Notes: generated from the letters alone by a model not told the origin. Shown: positions 33,975 through 41,632, numbered from the stretch's first letter. The stretch: 64,000 bases of DNA from an uncultured Shimia sp. (GCF_947493595.1 NZ_CANLRL010000006.1:1-64000); one strand, 5' to 3'. Numbers and translations are program-made.

Positions 33975-34168
33975 TGGAGGGAGCCGTTGTCTCGTCGTGA
34001 TGCTTCCCCAGGCATTCTGAGACAATGGGTTCGTGAGGTGATTGTCTGCTGATCCCCTTCCACTCTGCGCTGTCCCGTGCGGAGGTTTATATGCACACCC
34101 GTGCACATTTTTTCCCTAAGGTCTTTTTATGACGCAAGGGTGGGCCAGGTCTCTGGGCCACCCTTTTT
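33975..34168 (+). ncRNA. candidate structured RNA or leader with alternative stems
   Basis: Segment A (33984-33993, CCGTTGTCTC) can pair over 10 bp, with one G-U, with segment B (34019-34028, GAGACAATGG). B can instead pair over 7 perfect bp with segment C (34041-34047, ATTGTCT). This is the layout of an attenuator or switch. Two tiny frames each follow a GGAGG by 5-6 bases: a TTG frame of 21 codons (33987-34052) and an ATG frame of 13 codons (34091-34132). The transcript would end at the hairpin at 34138-34168. No known RNA family was recognised. Confidence 0.4.
34138..34168 (+). terminator. strong Rho-independent terminator, + strand
   Basis: Stem GGGTGGGCCAG/CTGGGCCACCC with one mismatch, loop GTCT, then TTTTT. 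The T run is only on the + strand, so it ends either a separate RNA from the intergenic stretch or read-through from the KAS III-like gene 320 bases upstream, not the luxR gene that converges from the right. Confidence 0.85.
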
Positions 34169-34178
34169 CGTAGCGGCG

Positions 34179-35054
34179 CTACTGATGCCGATACCGTGTC
34201 TTGGTGGTGGTGGGCACCCCCATCTCCACAAGAATACTGCCATCATCATCGCTCATCCGATGCAAAGGGTCTTCCACCAGTCCGGCACTCATCGCCAAGG
34301 CCGCCAAATCCGCCCGGTTGGACAGGCCGGTCTTGCTCAGAATGTTGTTCATGCGCTGGCGCACCGCAGACACCGACACCCCAAGGCGTTCGGCGATGAC
34401 CTTGTCCTGCAACCCGGCGCCAATCATCTCAAGCAACTCGCGCTGCTTATCCGAAATCTTGTTCCGCTCGGTGAATTCTGCAGCGAAATGTGCCAGATAG
34501 GTCTGATGCCCCATCATCGCCACGGCCTGTAAAACCCAGCCATGTGTCTGGATGATGTGCTTCATCTCCCGTCGGCTATGGTCGCCGCAAAAAGTGATCA
34601 AGGCCGCCTGAGGGGGCGCATGAGAACGCAGCGGAATGGAAAACCCCGCTCTGATGCCGCGCCGGGCGGCTTCCTCCAGCACCTCATGCCGGGCCTCGGG
34701 CATGTGATGGTATTCATCCAGAAACTCAATGCCCACTGCGATCGGCGTCAGGTGATGCAACGCATGCATGCGGAAATAGCTCCACTTGGAGACTTCCGGA
34801 TCCTTGTTAAACGCGTTGAGCCAAGTGCTGTCATACGACGTGCGAATGAACAGCGTCTTTTTCCAATCCTCAAAATTGCTGGCACTGATGAAGTCAATGT
34901 GGGGCAAATTCAACGTCCGCCCAACCTCAACAATCAATGCCCAGACCTCCGCCGAACTTTGCGTGGCTTCCAGATCCACCAGAAACCCTTGCAACAGATC
35001 CGGAATGTGGCGCTCCGCTTGTAGTAACGGACGACGCCCGGCGGGGTCTCGCAT
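34179..35054 (-). CDS. LuxR-family quorum-sensing-type regulator (solo)
   Basis: A 291-residue regulator with an N-terminal autoinducer-binding-like domain (about 20-190) and a C-terminal LuxR HTH (about 205-265: SDKQRELLEMIGAGLQDKVI, ERLGVSVSAVRQRMNNIL, KTGLSNRADLAAL). In the ligand domain WLNAFNKDPEVSKWSYF carries the conserved Asp-Pro pair and aromatic residues. No luxI-type synthase is in the window, so it is a solo regulator here. It starts 3 bases after the stop of the small HTH gene and is clearly in one operon with it. Confidence 0.9.
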   Translation of the reverse strand: MRDPAGRRPLLQAERHIPDLLQGFLVDLEATQSSAEVWALIVEVGRTLNLPHIDFISASNFEDWKKTLFIRTSYDSTWLNAFNKDPEVSKWSYFRMHALHHLTPIAVGIEFLDEYHHMPEARHEVLEEAARRGIRAGFSIPLRSHAPPQAALITFCGDHSRREMKHIIQTHGWVLQAVAMMGHQTYLAHFAAEFTERNKISDKQRELLEMIGAGLQDKVIAERLGVSVSAVRQRMNNILSKTGLSNRADLAALAMSAGLVEDPLHRMSDDDGSILVEMGVPTTTKTRYRHQ

Positions 35055-35057
35055 TGT

Positions 35058-35540
35058 TTAGACGGATTCCTCTTCTAGGTGCAGCTTCATGTCGACCAGC
35101 ACCTGCTGCAACGCCACGGTCTCCCGCAGAAGCCGTTTGGCTTCGGTCATGGTGATAATCCCGTCCTCGATGGACTGGTTGTATTCCGCCATCAACATCG
35201 CAAACCGCTGACTGAGCGCGATCACGTCAGAGTTGACCCCGCCTTTGTCGTCGGAGTTGCGCCGACCCTGTTCATGGTTCAGCGAGTTGCCTTTCAACTC
35301 TGCCAATGCTGACGTGACATGCGGATATGACGCGGCCTCTTCCAACGCCGCCACAGCGTCAATTGGCATAAACCGATCCGCGTGCTCGTCGTGCGAAGAA
35401 TAATACCGCCCCAACGTGGCTTTAGATTTCCCGGTCAACTCACAGGCGGCTTCGATTCCAACGTCTTTTACCAAAGCCTCGGAGTGTTTCTTTAGATAGC
35501 TGTGCACCACGCTCATGTGCTTTATTCCCAAACCGTACAT
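35058..35540 (-). CDS. small HTH-like protein co-transcribed with luxR
   Basis: A 160-residue protein that resembles phage CII-type regulators. The N-terminal half reads as a DNA-binding domain: VKDVGIEAACELTGKSKATL, GRYYSSHDEHADRFMP, DAVAALEEAASYPHVTSALA. The C-terminal half is helical and may oligomerise (SQRFAMLMAEYNQSIEDGI, TEAKRLLRETVALQQVLVDM). The upstream GGGGGGAGGT 5-8 bases before the first ATG is one of the strongest ribosome sites in the window and fixes the start. The luxR gene follows after 3 bases, so both products are probably made together. Function is not known to me. Confidence 0.7.
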   Translation of the reverse strand: MYGLGIKHMSVVHSYLKKHSEALVKDVGIEAACELTGKSKATLGRYYSSHDEHADRFMPIDAVAALEEAASYPHVTSALAELKGNSLNHEQGRRNSDDKGGVNSDVIALSQRFAMLMAEYNQSIEDGIITMTEAKRLLRETVALQQVLVDMKLHLEEESV

Positions 35541-35935
35541 TCAGTGACCTCCCCCCAAAAATGCGCGGTCTGACGCCCGAGGGGGAAAGCAGTCTTTCTT
35601 TTCCCATATATCGCTTAACCCGAATTTGGCATTTGAGAAAGACCGGATGCATTACATCCGACTGTGAGTGAATCGGGTACTTATCCGAACGTATTAGTTT
35701 CCGGCTGTTGAGCCGGACCCAGGAAAGCGGAGCGTGGTCTGTCACCCACACACCGTTGGCCCTTCGGCCACGCGACCCGGCCTCATCATCCCCATGGCTA
35801 TGCCACGATGTGACGGGTCGCGTTTCACATTTAGGACGTGCGCAACGCGGCACCAATACGACGCTTCAAATTTTCCGCATCAATCCGCGCAACGTGTTCT
35901 TGATCCCCGCGCCCATTGCGGCCTATCACGCCGCT
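35541..35935. other. 395-base divergent intergenic stretch
   Basis: Separates the HTH-luxR operon (leftward) from tdk (rightward). I see two perfect inverted repeats: CGGATG-CATTA-CATCCG (35644-35660) and TCCGGCT-GTTG-AGCCGGA (35700-35717). The second could be a hairpin in the tdk leader. The frame upstream of tdk stays open from about 35708 but has no family resemblance, so I leave it uncoded. No tRNA-like T-loop was found. Confidence 0.5.
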
Positions 35936-36526
35936 ATGGCCAAGCTCTACTTCAACTACTCCACCATGAACGCCGGCAAATCCACCGTGCTTTTGCAGGC
36001 ATCCCACAACTATCGCGAACGCGGCATGCAAACTTACCTGCTCACCGCACAGCTCGATCACCGCGCCGGAGAGGGCCGCATTGCCTCTCGCATCGGCATT
36101 TCCGACAAAGCAGATACCTTTGACAGAGTCACAGATCTGTTCGCGACCATTCAAACGCGCCTGAACGCAGGGCCGCTTGCCTGTATCTTTATCGACGAGG
36201 CACAGTTCCTCAGCGAAGATCAAGTCTGGCAACTGGCCCGTGCGGTGGATGACCTCAATGTGCCGGTGATGTGTTACGGGCTGCGCGTCGACTTCCAGGG
36301 CAAGCTGTTCCCTGGGTCTGCTGCGCTTCTGGCCCTGGCAGACGAAATGCGCGAAGTGCGCACCATTTGCCATTGCGGCAAAAAAGCCACCATGGTGGTG
36401 CGCCAGGATGAGCACGGCAATGTGCTCCACGACGGCGCGCAGGTGCAGATTGGCGGCAACGAAAGCTATGTCTCGCTCTGCCGTCGCCATTGGCGCAAAG
36501 CCATGGGCGACAGCGCCGAAGACTAA
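35936..36526 (+). CDS. tdk: thymidine kinase
   Basis: A 196-residue type II thymidine kinase that phosphorylates thymidine for salvage. The P-loop is YSTMNAGKSTVLLQASHNY, the DEAQF motif is in CIFIDEAQFLSEDQVWQL, the lasso and substrate region includes YGLRVDFQGKLFPGSAALLA, and zinc ligands are in ICHCGKKAT and SLCRRHW. Start is the ATG at MAKLYFNYST, the normal family start. Single gene, with a double-hairpin repeat 8 bases after its stop. Confidence 0.96.
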   Translation: MAKLYFNYSTMNAGKSTVLLQASHNYRERGMQTYLLTAQLDHRAGEGRIASRIGISDKADTFDRVTDLFATIQTRLNAGPLACIFIDEAQFLSEDQVWQLARAVDDLNVPVMCYGLRVDFQGKLFPGSAALLALADEMREVRTICHCGKKATMVVRQDEHGNVLHDGAQVQIGGNESYVSLCRRHWRKAMGDSAED

Positions 36527-36534
36527 GGGCGTAT

Positions 36535-36591
36535 GGGGGCGCTGCCCCCGTCCCGCCGGGACTCCCCCGGGATATTTCTGGCCAAATGAAG
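36535..36591 (-). repeat. dispersed double-hairpin repeat (longest copy)
   Basis: Read on the minus strand it begins CTTCATTTGGCC, continues AAATATCCCGGGGGA, then folds into GTCCC-GGC-GGGAC and GGGGGC-AGC-GCCCCC. On that strand it starts 6 bases after the stop of the dehydrogenase gene. It also lies just after tdk on the other strand, so it sits between convergent genes and could act as a two-way terminator or mRNA-end barrier. Confidence 0.65.
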
Positions 36592-36596
36592 CGGGT

Positions 36597-37550
36597 TTAG
36601 ACCAGATTGGGCGGGGTCTCACCTTGCTCATAGGCCAGGAGGTTGTCCACCGCCATCAAGCCCATATCTGTGCGCACTTCCAACGCAGCCGTGCCAAGAT
36701 GGGGCAGCAACGTGGCGTTGTCGAGCTTGCGCAGGGCATCTGGCACCCGGGGCTCAAATTCGTACACATCCAACCCGGCGCCGCCAATTTCATTGTTTTG
36801 CAACGCTGCGATGAGGGCACTTTCCTTGACCACTTCTCCGCGCGAAATATTGATGAAATGGGCGTGACTCTGCATCGCGCCAAACACGTTGGCATCAAAC
36901 AAATGTTGGGTCTCCGCACCACCCGGCACCGCCGCAACCAGCACATCCACCTGCGCCGCCAGCGCCGCCAATTCCTCGATCCGGTCCGCCGCGAATGGCA
37001 GCTCCTTTTCCGAGCGGTTCCAATATTTTACGGCCATGCCAAAACCATAGTGGCACCGTTGCGCAATGGCCTGACCAATGCGGCCCATGCCGGCGATGCC
37101 AACGGTCTTGCCGCTGACATGCATGCCCAACATCTGCGTCGGGTGCCAGCCTTTCCACTGCCCGCTGCGCACCAGGCGCTCGCCTTCGCCAGCCCGCCGT
37201 GCGCTCATCAGGATCAAGGTCATTGCCACATCCGCCGTGGCCTCGGTCACAGCCCCCGGCGTGTTGCTCACCAGCACATTGGCCTTGGCGGCGGCCTCCA
37301 CATCAATGTGATTGTAGCCCACCCCAAAGTTGGCCAGCAGTTTACAGCGCGGTGCCGACACATCGGCAAACACCTGGGCATCAAACGCATCGCCCAGGGA
37401 GGGCAGCACCATATCAAAGTTGCGCAGCGCATCGCGCAGCTCATCACTTTGCATCGGCATGTTGTTAAGCCGCACCGTGGTCTGAAACGATGCACGGGCT
37501 TTCTCCAAAACCGCATCTGGCAACGGCCGCGTGATCAAAAGGCTTTTCAA
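36597..37550 (-). CDS. D-2-hydroxyacid dehydrogenase (glyoxylate reductase-like)
   Basis: A 317-residue NAD(P)-dependent dehydrogenase. The cofactor motif is VGIAGMGRIGQAIAQR with WNRSEKEL after it (the basic Arg suggests NADPH). The catalytic Arg is in INISRGEVV, the Glu in YEFEP and the His in LLPHLGTAALEVR. The N-terminal substrate domain has LANFGVGYNHIDVEAA. Likely substrates are glyoxylate or hydroxypyruvate. The gene overlaps csaA by 4 bases (ATGA), as the last of a proC-csaA-dehydrogenase run. Confidence 0.9.
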   Translation of the reverse strand: MKSLLITRPLPDAVLEKARASFQTTVRLNNMPMQSDELRDALRNFDMVLPSLGDAFDAQVFADVSAPRCKLLANFGVGYNHIDVEAAAKANVLVSNTPGAVTEATADVAMTLILMSARRAGEGERLVRSGQWKGWHPTQMLGMHVSGKTVGIAGMGRIGQAIAQRCHYGFGMAVKYWNRSEKELPFAADRIEELAALAAQVDVLVAAVPGGAETQHLFDANVFGAMQSHAHFINISRGEVVKESALIAALQNNEIGGAGLDVYEFEPRVPDALRKLDNATLLPHLGTAALEVRTDMGLMAVDNLLAYEQGETPPNLV

Positions 37551-37888
37551 TGTAGACGTCCTCCATTCGGGACCGACCCATCCGGGCCTATCAATGTAAT
37601 CTCGCCGGTCTCATCCGGCAGCCCAAGCACCAGCACCTCGGACATGAATTTTCCGATTTGACGGGGCGGGAAATTCACCACCGCCAGCACCTGTTTGCCC
37701 ACCAAACTGGCGGGGTCGTAATTGGCGGTGATCTGCGCGGAGGTCTTACGCGTGCCTATGTCCTCGCCAAAATCCACCCAAAGCTTGATCGCAGGCTTGC
37801 GGGCTTCCGGATAAGGTTCCGCCTGCACAACCGTCCCGACACGCACATCAACCTTCAGAAAGTCGTCAAAATCAATCGTGTCAGTCAT
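37547..37888 (-). CDS. csaA: tRNA-binding protein CsaA
   Basis: A 113-residue stand-alone tRNA-binding OB-fold protein. The family pattern is DFLKVDVRVGTVVQAEPYPE, LWVDFGEDIGTRKTSAQIT, then GKQVLAVVNFPPRQIGKF and SEVLVLGL. CsaA has chaperone-like activity with export proteins and binds tRNA in vitro. It overlaps proC by 8 bases upstream and the dehydrogenase gene by 4 bases downstream, so all three are translationally coupled. Confidence 0.94.
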   Translation of the reverse strand: MTDTIDFDDFLKVDVRVGTVVQAEPYPEARKPAIKLWVDFGEDIGTRKTSAQITANYDPASLVGKQVLAVVNFPPRQIGKFMSEVLVLGLPDETGEITLIGPDGSVPNGGRLH

Positions 37889-38696
37889 TGCCCAGCTCCC
37901 GGCTGCGCTCTGCGGCTGCCCCCACGGTTTTTATCATCAACGGCGGCAGGCCATCAGAGGTGTCCATCAACACCTCAAGCCCGGCCTCTGTGGTCCCGTT
38001 TGGGCTGGTCACATTCACCCGAAGTTGCTCTGGCGTTTCCTCGGACGTCTCTGCCAGAACCCCTGCCCCCGCCACGGTGGCTTTGGCCAAGGCCATCGAC
38101 AACTCCGGTGACAGGCCCTGTGCCTTTCCAGCCGCCGCCATGCATTCAATCATATGGAAAACATAGGCCGGCCCGGAGCCACTCAGCCCAGTGACCGCAT
38201 CCATCTGCCCTTCATGTTCCAAACGCACCACTTGTCCCACCGCTTTCAACAAGCTTTCAGCGGCATCCAATCCGGCCTGACCGGCAGGTCCGTTGCCGAC
38301 TATTGCGGTGATGCCTTTGCCCACCGCCGCAGGCGTGTTGGGCATGGCGCGCACAATTGGTGTCTGCGCGCCCAGCATGTCTTCATAGGTGGCAATTGAA
38401 ACGCCTGCCGCAACCGAGACAAACAAGGTTTCCCCATTGCCCATGGCCGCCAGAACCGGCAACGCCTCCGCCATCATCTGAGGTTTCACGGCAATCAGCA
38501 CCACCGCTGGGGCCGTTGGCAGGTCGGCGTTCACATGCACGCCGCTGCCTTGCACCCAGTCGCTGGGAAACGGGTCTTGCACCCACACGCTGCTGGCAGG
38601 CAATCCATCCGCCAACCAGCCTTGCAGCATGGCGGACCCCATCTTGCCGCAACCCAACAGCACCAGGCCACGTTTGGCCACATCTTTGACGGTCAT
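37881..38696 (-). CDS. proC: pyrroline-5-carboxylate reductase
   Basis: A 271-residue enzyme for the last step of proline synthesis. The Rossmann motif is VLLGCGKMGSAMLQGWL, the central region has MPNTPAAVGKGITAI, and the C-terminal signature AVTGLSGSGPAYVF and TSPNGTTEAGLEVL is intact. First gene of a three-gene overlapping run with csaA and a 2-hydroxyacid dehydrogenase; a ybjN gene lies 33 bases upstream and may be in the same transcript. Confidence 0.96.
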   Translation of the reverse strand: MTVKDVAKRGLVLLGCGKMGSAMLQGWLADGLPASSVWVQDPFPSDWVQGSGVHVNADLPTAPAVVLIAVKPQMMAEALPVLAAMGNGETLFVSVAAGVSIATYEDMLGAQTPIVRAMPNTPAAVGKGITAIVGNGPAGQAGLDAAESLLKAVGQVVRLEHEGQMDAVTGLSGSGPAYVFHMIECMAAAGKAQGLSPELSMALAKATVAGAGVLAETSEETPEQLRVNVTSPNGTTEAGLEVLMDTSDGLPPLMIKTVGAAAERSRELGND

Positions 38697-38729
38697 GTTT
38701 GCCCCCTCTCATCCATATGGGGGCAAGTG

Positions 38730-39230
38730 TTACGCCCGCCCGTAAGCCTCTGCAATGGCAACTTGCATCGCATCTTTCACACTTCGTTCACCCCAAACCA
38801 CAAGCTGAAACGCCGGGTAAAACCGCTCGGAATTTTGAATGGCCTCCCGGATCAATGTGTCGATCTGATCCGGACTGGCAACCTGCCCACCAGTCAGCAC
38901 CAAACCGTAGCGATAGATCATCAGCTTCTGTTTGTCCCAATAGGTAAACGCCCCCGCCCAGCACTCATCGTTGACCGCATTCAGGGTCTCATACAGCGCG
39001 GGCAGACGCTCTTTCGGGGGCTCTGCCTCGTGAGAGCACACAAGCTTCAAGGTCTCATCATACGCCGACCAGGCCAAAGTGATGGAGTAGGTTTTCCACT
39101 GACCTTCCACTTCCATGGCAATCTGATCGTCCGCAATACGTTCAAAGGTCCAATCCCGCACGCCCGCAATATGCTCAACAATGTCGATTGGATGCAGGTC
39201 TTCCTCAAGAAACTGCTCGGATAATGCCAT
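38730..39230 (-). CDS. YbjN-domain protein
   Basis: A 166-residue cytosolic protein of the YbjN family, related in fold to type III secretion chaperones. Recognisable stretches are LHPIDIVEHIAGVRDWTF, GQWKTYSITLAWSAYDETL, ALYETLNAVNDECWAGAF and DQIDTLIREAIQNSERFYPA. In E. coli YbjN affects motility and stress responses; a molecular role is unproven. It is the first gene of the leftward run and abuts the DnaA-box cluster. Confidence 0.87.
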   Translation of the reverse strand: MALSEQFLEEDLHPIDIVEHIAGVRDWTFERIADDQIAMEVEGQWKTYSITLAWSAYDETLKLVCSHEAEPPKERLPALYETLNAVNDECWAGAFTYWDKQKLMIYRYGLVLTGGQVASPDQIDTLIREAIQNSERFYPAFQLVVWGERSVKDAMQVAIAEAYGRA

Positions 39231-39300
39231 GGCGCCACCTCATTTGTTATCGCGTTTAGGGAGTGGCAGCTCTCTAACGCTTGGTGTCTGCTCTAAGACC

Positions 39301-39412
39301 TGTGGATAACTCCACGTTCATTACAACATATGGTGGTGGGCAAGGAGTCGCCTGTAAAGCAAAATATCTGTGGATAACGCAATAAGTTGTGGATTAAACT
39401 ATGTTAACCACA
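39301..39412. promoter_or_regulatory. cluster of DnaA boxes with a CtrA-like element
   Basis: Two perfect DnaA boxes (TGTGGATAA) at 39301-39309 and 39369-39377, one with a single mismatch (TGTGGATTA, 39388-39396), and one single-mismatch box in the opposite orientation (TTAACCACA, 39404-39412). TTAA-N6-TTAAC at 39394-39408 overlaps the last two and resembles a CtrA site, whose usual spacer is 7. The stretch is AT-rich and lies between divergent genes. Confidence 0.6.
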
Positions 39413-39482
39413 AGTCTTCGTCCTTTGGTCGCAGGCCCAAGGAGAGACTTGCCCTCCCCAGCCCCAATCCTATGATTTTGCC

Positions 39483-40316
39483 ATGACCAGTGTTTTTCCT
39501 TTCGCCCAGGTTGATGTGTTTTCCGAGCAGCCCAGTTTTGGCAATCCGCTTGCTGTGGTGGCCGATGCCGAGCGGCTCAATCAAACGCAGATGGCCCAAT
39601 TTGCCCAATGGACCAATCTCAGCGAGACCTGCTTTCTGCTGCACCCAACAGACGAGGCCGCTGATTACCGCGTGCGGATTTTCACCCCGCTGCAAGAGCT
39701 GCCTTTTGCGGGCCATCCAACATTGGGCGCCTGTCACGTTTGGCTGGCGCAAGGTGGCCAGCCACAAGGCGCGGACGTGGTGCAACAATGCGGCGCGGGT
39801 CTGATCCACATCCGCCGCGACAAGGACCGCCTGTTTTTCTGTGCCCCGCCTTTGCGGCGCAGCGGCCCGCTTGAAAACGCCCTTCAAACGCGTGTGGCCA
39901 CAGCGTTGAACGTCCCCCTGGCTCAGGTGGAAGCCGCCGCATGGGTCGACAATGGCCCCGGTTGGGCCGCGCTGTTGCTCAAGGACCGTCAGGCCCTCCT
40001 GCAAGCCAAACCTGACTATGCCGCGCTCAAAGGCATGCGCATTGGCTTGGTGGCACCCGTGAACGAAGCAGGCCACGGGTTTGATTTCGAGGTCCGGGCC
40101 TTCTCGGCCGGCGGCTTTGAAGATCCTGTCACAGGCAGCCTCAATGCTGGCATCGCCCAATGGCTGCTGGCAGACGGCATTGCCAAAGGCGATTACATCG
40201 CTGCTCAAGGCACATTTTTAGGGCGCAAAGGCCGCGTGCATGTTGTACAAGATGGTGACAAAATTTGGGTAGGCGGCACCGTGCAAGATGGCATCACCGG
40301 AACCCTAAAACTCTGA
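39483..40316 (+). CDS. PhzF-family isomerase-like protein
   Basis: A 277-residue member of the phenazine biosynthesis PhzF / diaminopimelate epimerase-like fold. The N-terminus FPFAQVDVFSEQPSFGNPLA, the catalytic Glu region TNLSETCFLLHP, LPFAGHPTLGACHVW and the C-terminal VTGSLNAGIAQWL and GRKGRVHV are typical. No other phenazine genes are present, so this is the widespread, uncharacterised branch. A two-way terminator follows. Confidence 0.9.
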   Translation: MTSVFPFAQVDVFSEQPSFGNPLAVVADAERLNQTQMAQFAQWTNLSETCFLLHPTDEAADYRVRIFTPLQELPFAGHPTLGACHVWLAQGGQPQGADVVQQCGAGLIHIRRDKDRLFFCAPPLRRSGPLENALQTRVATALNVPLAQVEAAAWVDNGPGWAALLLKDRQALLQAKPDYAALKGMRIGLVAPVNEAGHGFDFEVRAFSAGGFEDPVTGSLNAGIAQWLLADGIAKGDYIAAQGTFLGRKGRVHVVQDGDKIWVGGTVQDGITGTLKL

Positions 40317-40330
40317 ACCCCAAGACAACA

Positions 40331-40360
40331 AAAAAGGCCAACCCCAGGGTCAGCCTTTTT
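40331..40360. terminator. bidirectional terminator between phzF-like gene and ubiK
   Basis: AAAAAGGC and ACCC pair with GGGT and GCCTTTTT around CAG, with a small CA/CA bulge. A tail of A on one side and T on the other lets it serve both convergent genes. Confidence 0.85.
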
Positions 40361-40382
40361 CACATCATCCTGTCAGCGTGCC

Positions 40383-40628
40383 TTAGCCCGCTTTGCCTTC
40401 CAACGCTTCAATCCGCGCCTTCAGAGCTTCGTTTTCCTCGCGGGCCTTCTGCGCCATGCCCCGCACCGCATCAAACTCTTCGCGGGTGACAAAATCCCGA
40501 TCCGCCAGCCAACGGTCCATCAACGACTTCATCGCGTTGTCGGCCTCATCCTTGGCGCCCTGAGCCACACCCATGGCGTTGGTCATCAACTGAGACATGT
40601 CGTCCATGAATTTGTTCCGGGTTTGCAT
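40383..40628 (-). CDS. ubiK: ubiquinone biosynthesis accessory factor UbiK (BMFP domain)
   Basis: An 81-residue coiled-coil protein of the YqiC/UbiK family, which forms trimers, binds lipid and supports ubiquinone synthesis. The N-terminal amphipathic part (RNKFMDDMSQLMTNAMGVAQ) is followed by FVTREEFDAVRGMAQKAREE and the terminal coiled coil ENEALKARIEALEGK. GGAGAG lies 5 bases before the ATG and fixes the start. Divergent from lgt; the two share a 131-base control region. Confidence 0.88.
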   Translation of the reverse strand: MQTRNKFMDDMSQLMTNAMGVAQGAKDEADNAMKSLMDRWLADRDFVTREEFDAVRGMAQKAREENEALKARIEALEGKAG

Positions 40629-40759
40629 CGCTCTCTCCGCTTTATGATCCTGACTGCCTATATGGGCACCATCTTGCTCAGACACAAGGTTGACTTTGTC
40701 GCAAGGGAAAGGCCACTTGTGGCGAAACCCACGCGGCCAGACAGCGACGGAGCAGTCCC

Positions 40760-41632
40760 ATTCAGTTCCCCAATATCTCCCCTGAAATCTTCTCCATCTC
40801 TCTGTTTGGCATGGAATTTGCCCTGCGCTGGTACGCACTGGCCTATATCGTTGGCATCCTGATCGGCTGGCGCATTGTGGTGGCCACCGTGAACCGCCCC
40901 ACGCTCTGGCCCAACGACACCGCCCCCATCACCGCGCGCCAGATCGAAGACCTGCTCACCTGGGTTATTCTTGGCGTGATCGCCGGAGGCCGCTTGGGCT
41001 ACGTGCTGTTTTACAAACCGGCCTTCTACCTCGCCAATCCCGGTGACATCATCCGCATCTGGGACGGCGGCATGTCATTCCACGGCGGCATGTTGGGCGT
41101 CATCGTGGCAGGCTGGCTCTATTGCCAGAAACATGACCTGATCAAACTACAGGTTGGCGACGCCATGGCGCTTGGCGTGCCAATCGGCCTGTTCCTGGGC
41201 CGCATCGCCAATTTTATCAACGCCGAGCTTTGGGGCCGCCCCACCGACCTGCCATGGGGCGTGATCTTCCCCGGCCACGCCGCGCAAGACTGCGGCCAGC
41301 TCGCTGCCCTCTGCGCCCGTCACCCCTCCCAGCTTTATGAAGCCCTGATGGAAGGTCTGATCCTCGGCGTGGTCATGCTCTACCTCGCCTACCGTCGCGG
41401 CGCATTGAAATCCCCGGGCACCATCACCGGCACCTTCTTTGTGGGTTACGGCCTCGCCCGTTTCATCGTCGAGTTCTTCCGCCAGCCAGACGCGCAGTTC
41501 ATCTCTGACGGCAACCCACTGGGCCTCGCGCTACAATTTGGCGGCTACGGCTTCACCATGGGTCAACTGCTGTCCCTGCCGATGATCGCCCTTGGCGCCT
41601 ACCTGATCCTGCGCGACAAACGCCACCCATGA
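40760..41632 (+). CDS. lgt: prolipoprotein diacylglyceryl transferase, apparent AUU start
   Basis: Adds diacylglycerol to the lipobox Cys of prolipoproteins; 290 residues with about seven membrane helices. Signature [14 protein letters not shown] and catalytic His in SFHGGMLGV are present. The first ATG in frame (40811) has no ribosome site and would cut off the conserved N-terminus: the 17 codons before it read [16 protein letters not shown] after the start, matching the FP-x-P-x-IFSI motif of Lgt. An ATT at 40760 stands exactly at that start with GGAG 7 bases upstream; no ATG, GTG or TTG lies between it and the in-frame stop at 40691. Its stop overlaps the next gene (ATGA). Confidence 0.92.
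   Translation: MQFPNISPEIFSISLFGMEFALRWYALAYIVGILIGWRIVVATVNRPTLWPNDTAPITARQIEDLLTWVILGVIAGGRLGYVLFYKPAFYLANPGDIIRIWDGGMSFHGGMLGVIVAGWLYCQKHDLIKLQVGDAMALGVPIGLFLGRIANFINAELWGRPTDLPWGVIFPGHAAQDCGQLAALCARHPSQLYEALMEGLILGVVMLYLAYRRGALKSPGTITGTFFVGYGLARFIVEFFRQPDAQFISDGNPLGLALQFGGYGFTMGQLLSLPMIALGAYLILRDKRHP

Larger units (their letters stand above)
33817..34178. other. 362-base intergenic stretch between KAS III-like gene and luxR
   Basis: Holds no long coding frame. From left to right: a CCTGTT/AACAGG hairpin (33859-33876), a possible promoter (GAGACA at 33940-33945, 17-base spacer, TAGCAT at 33963-33968), a GGAGG followed by a set of alternative stems, a second GGAGG with a 13-codon frame, a small TGCAC-ACCC-GTGCA hairpin with a T run, and a strong terminator. 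Confidence 0.6.

Noticed and set aside
35708..35935. Upstream extension of tdk by 76 codons
   Set aside because: The family starts at MAKLYFNYST; the added part lacks similarity and runs over hairpins in the leader.
40811..40813. First in-frame ATG as the start of lgt
   Set aside because: It would delete the conserved FP-x-P-x-IFSI region and has no ribosome binding site.
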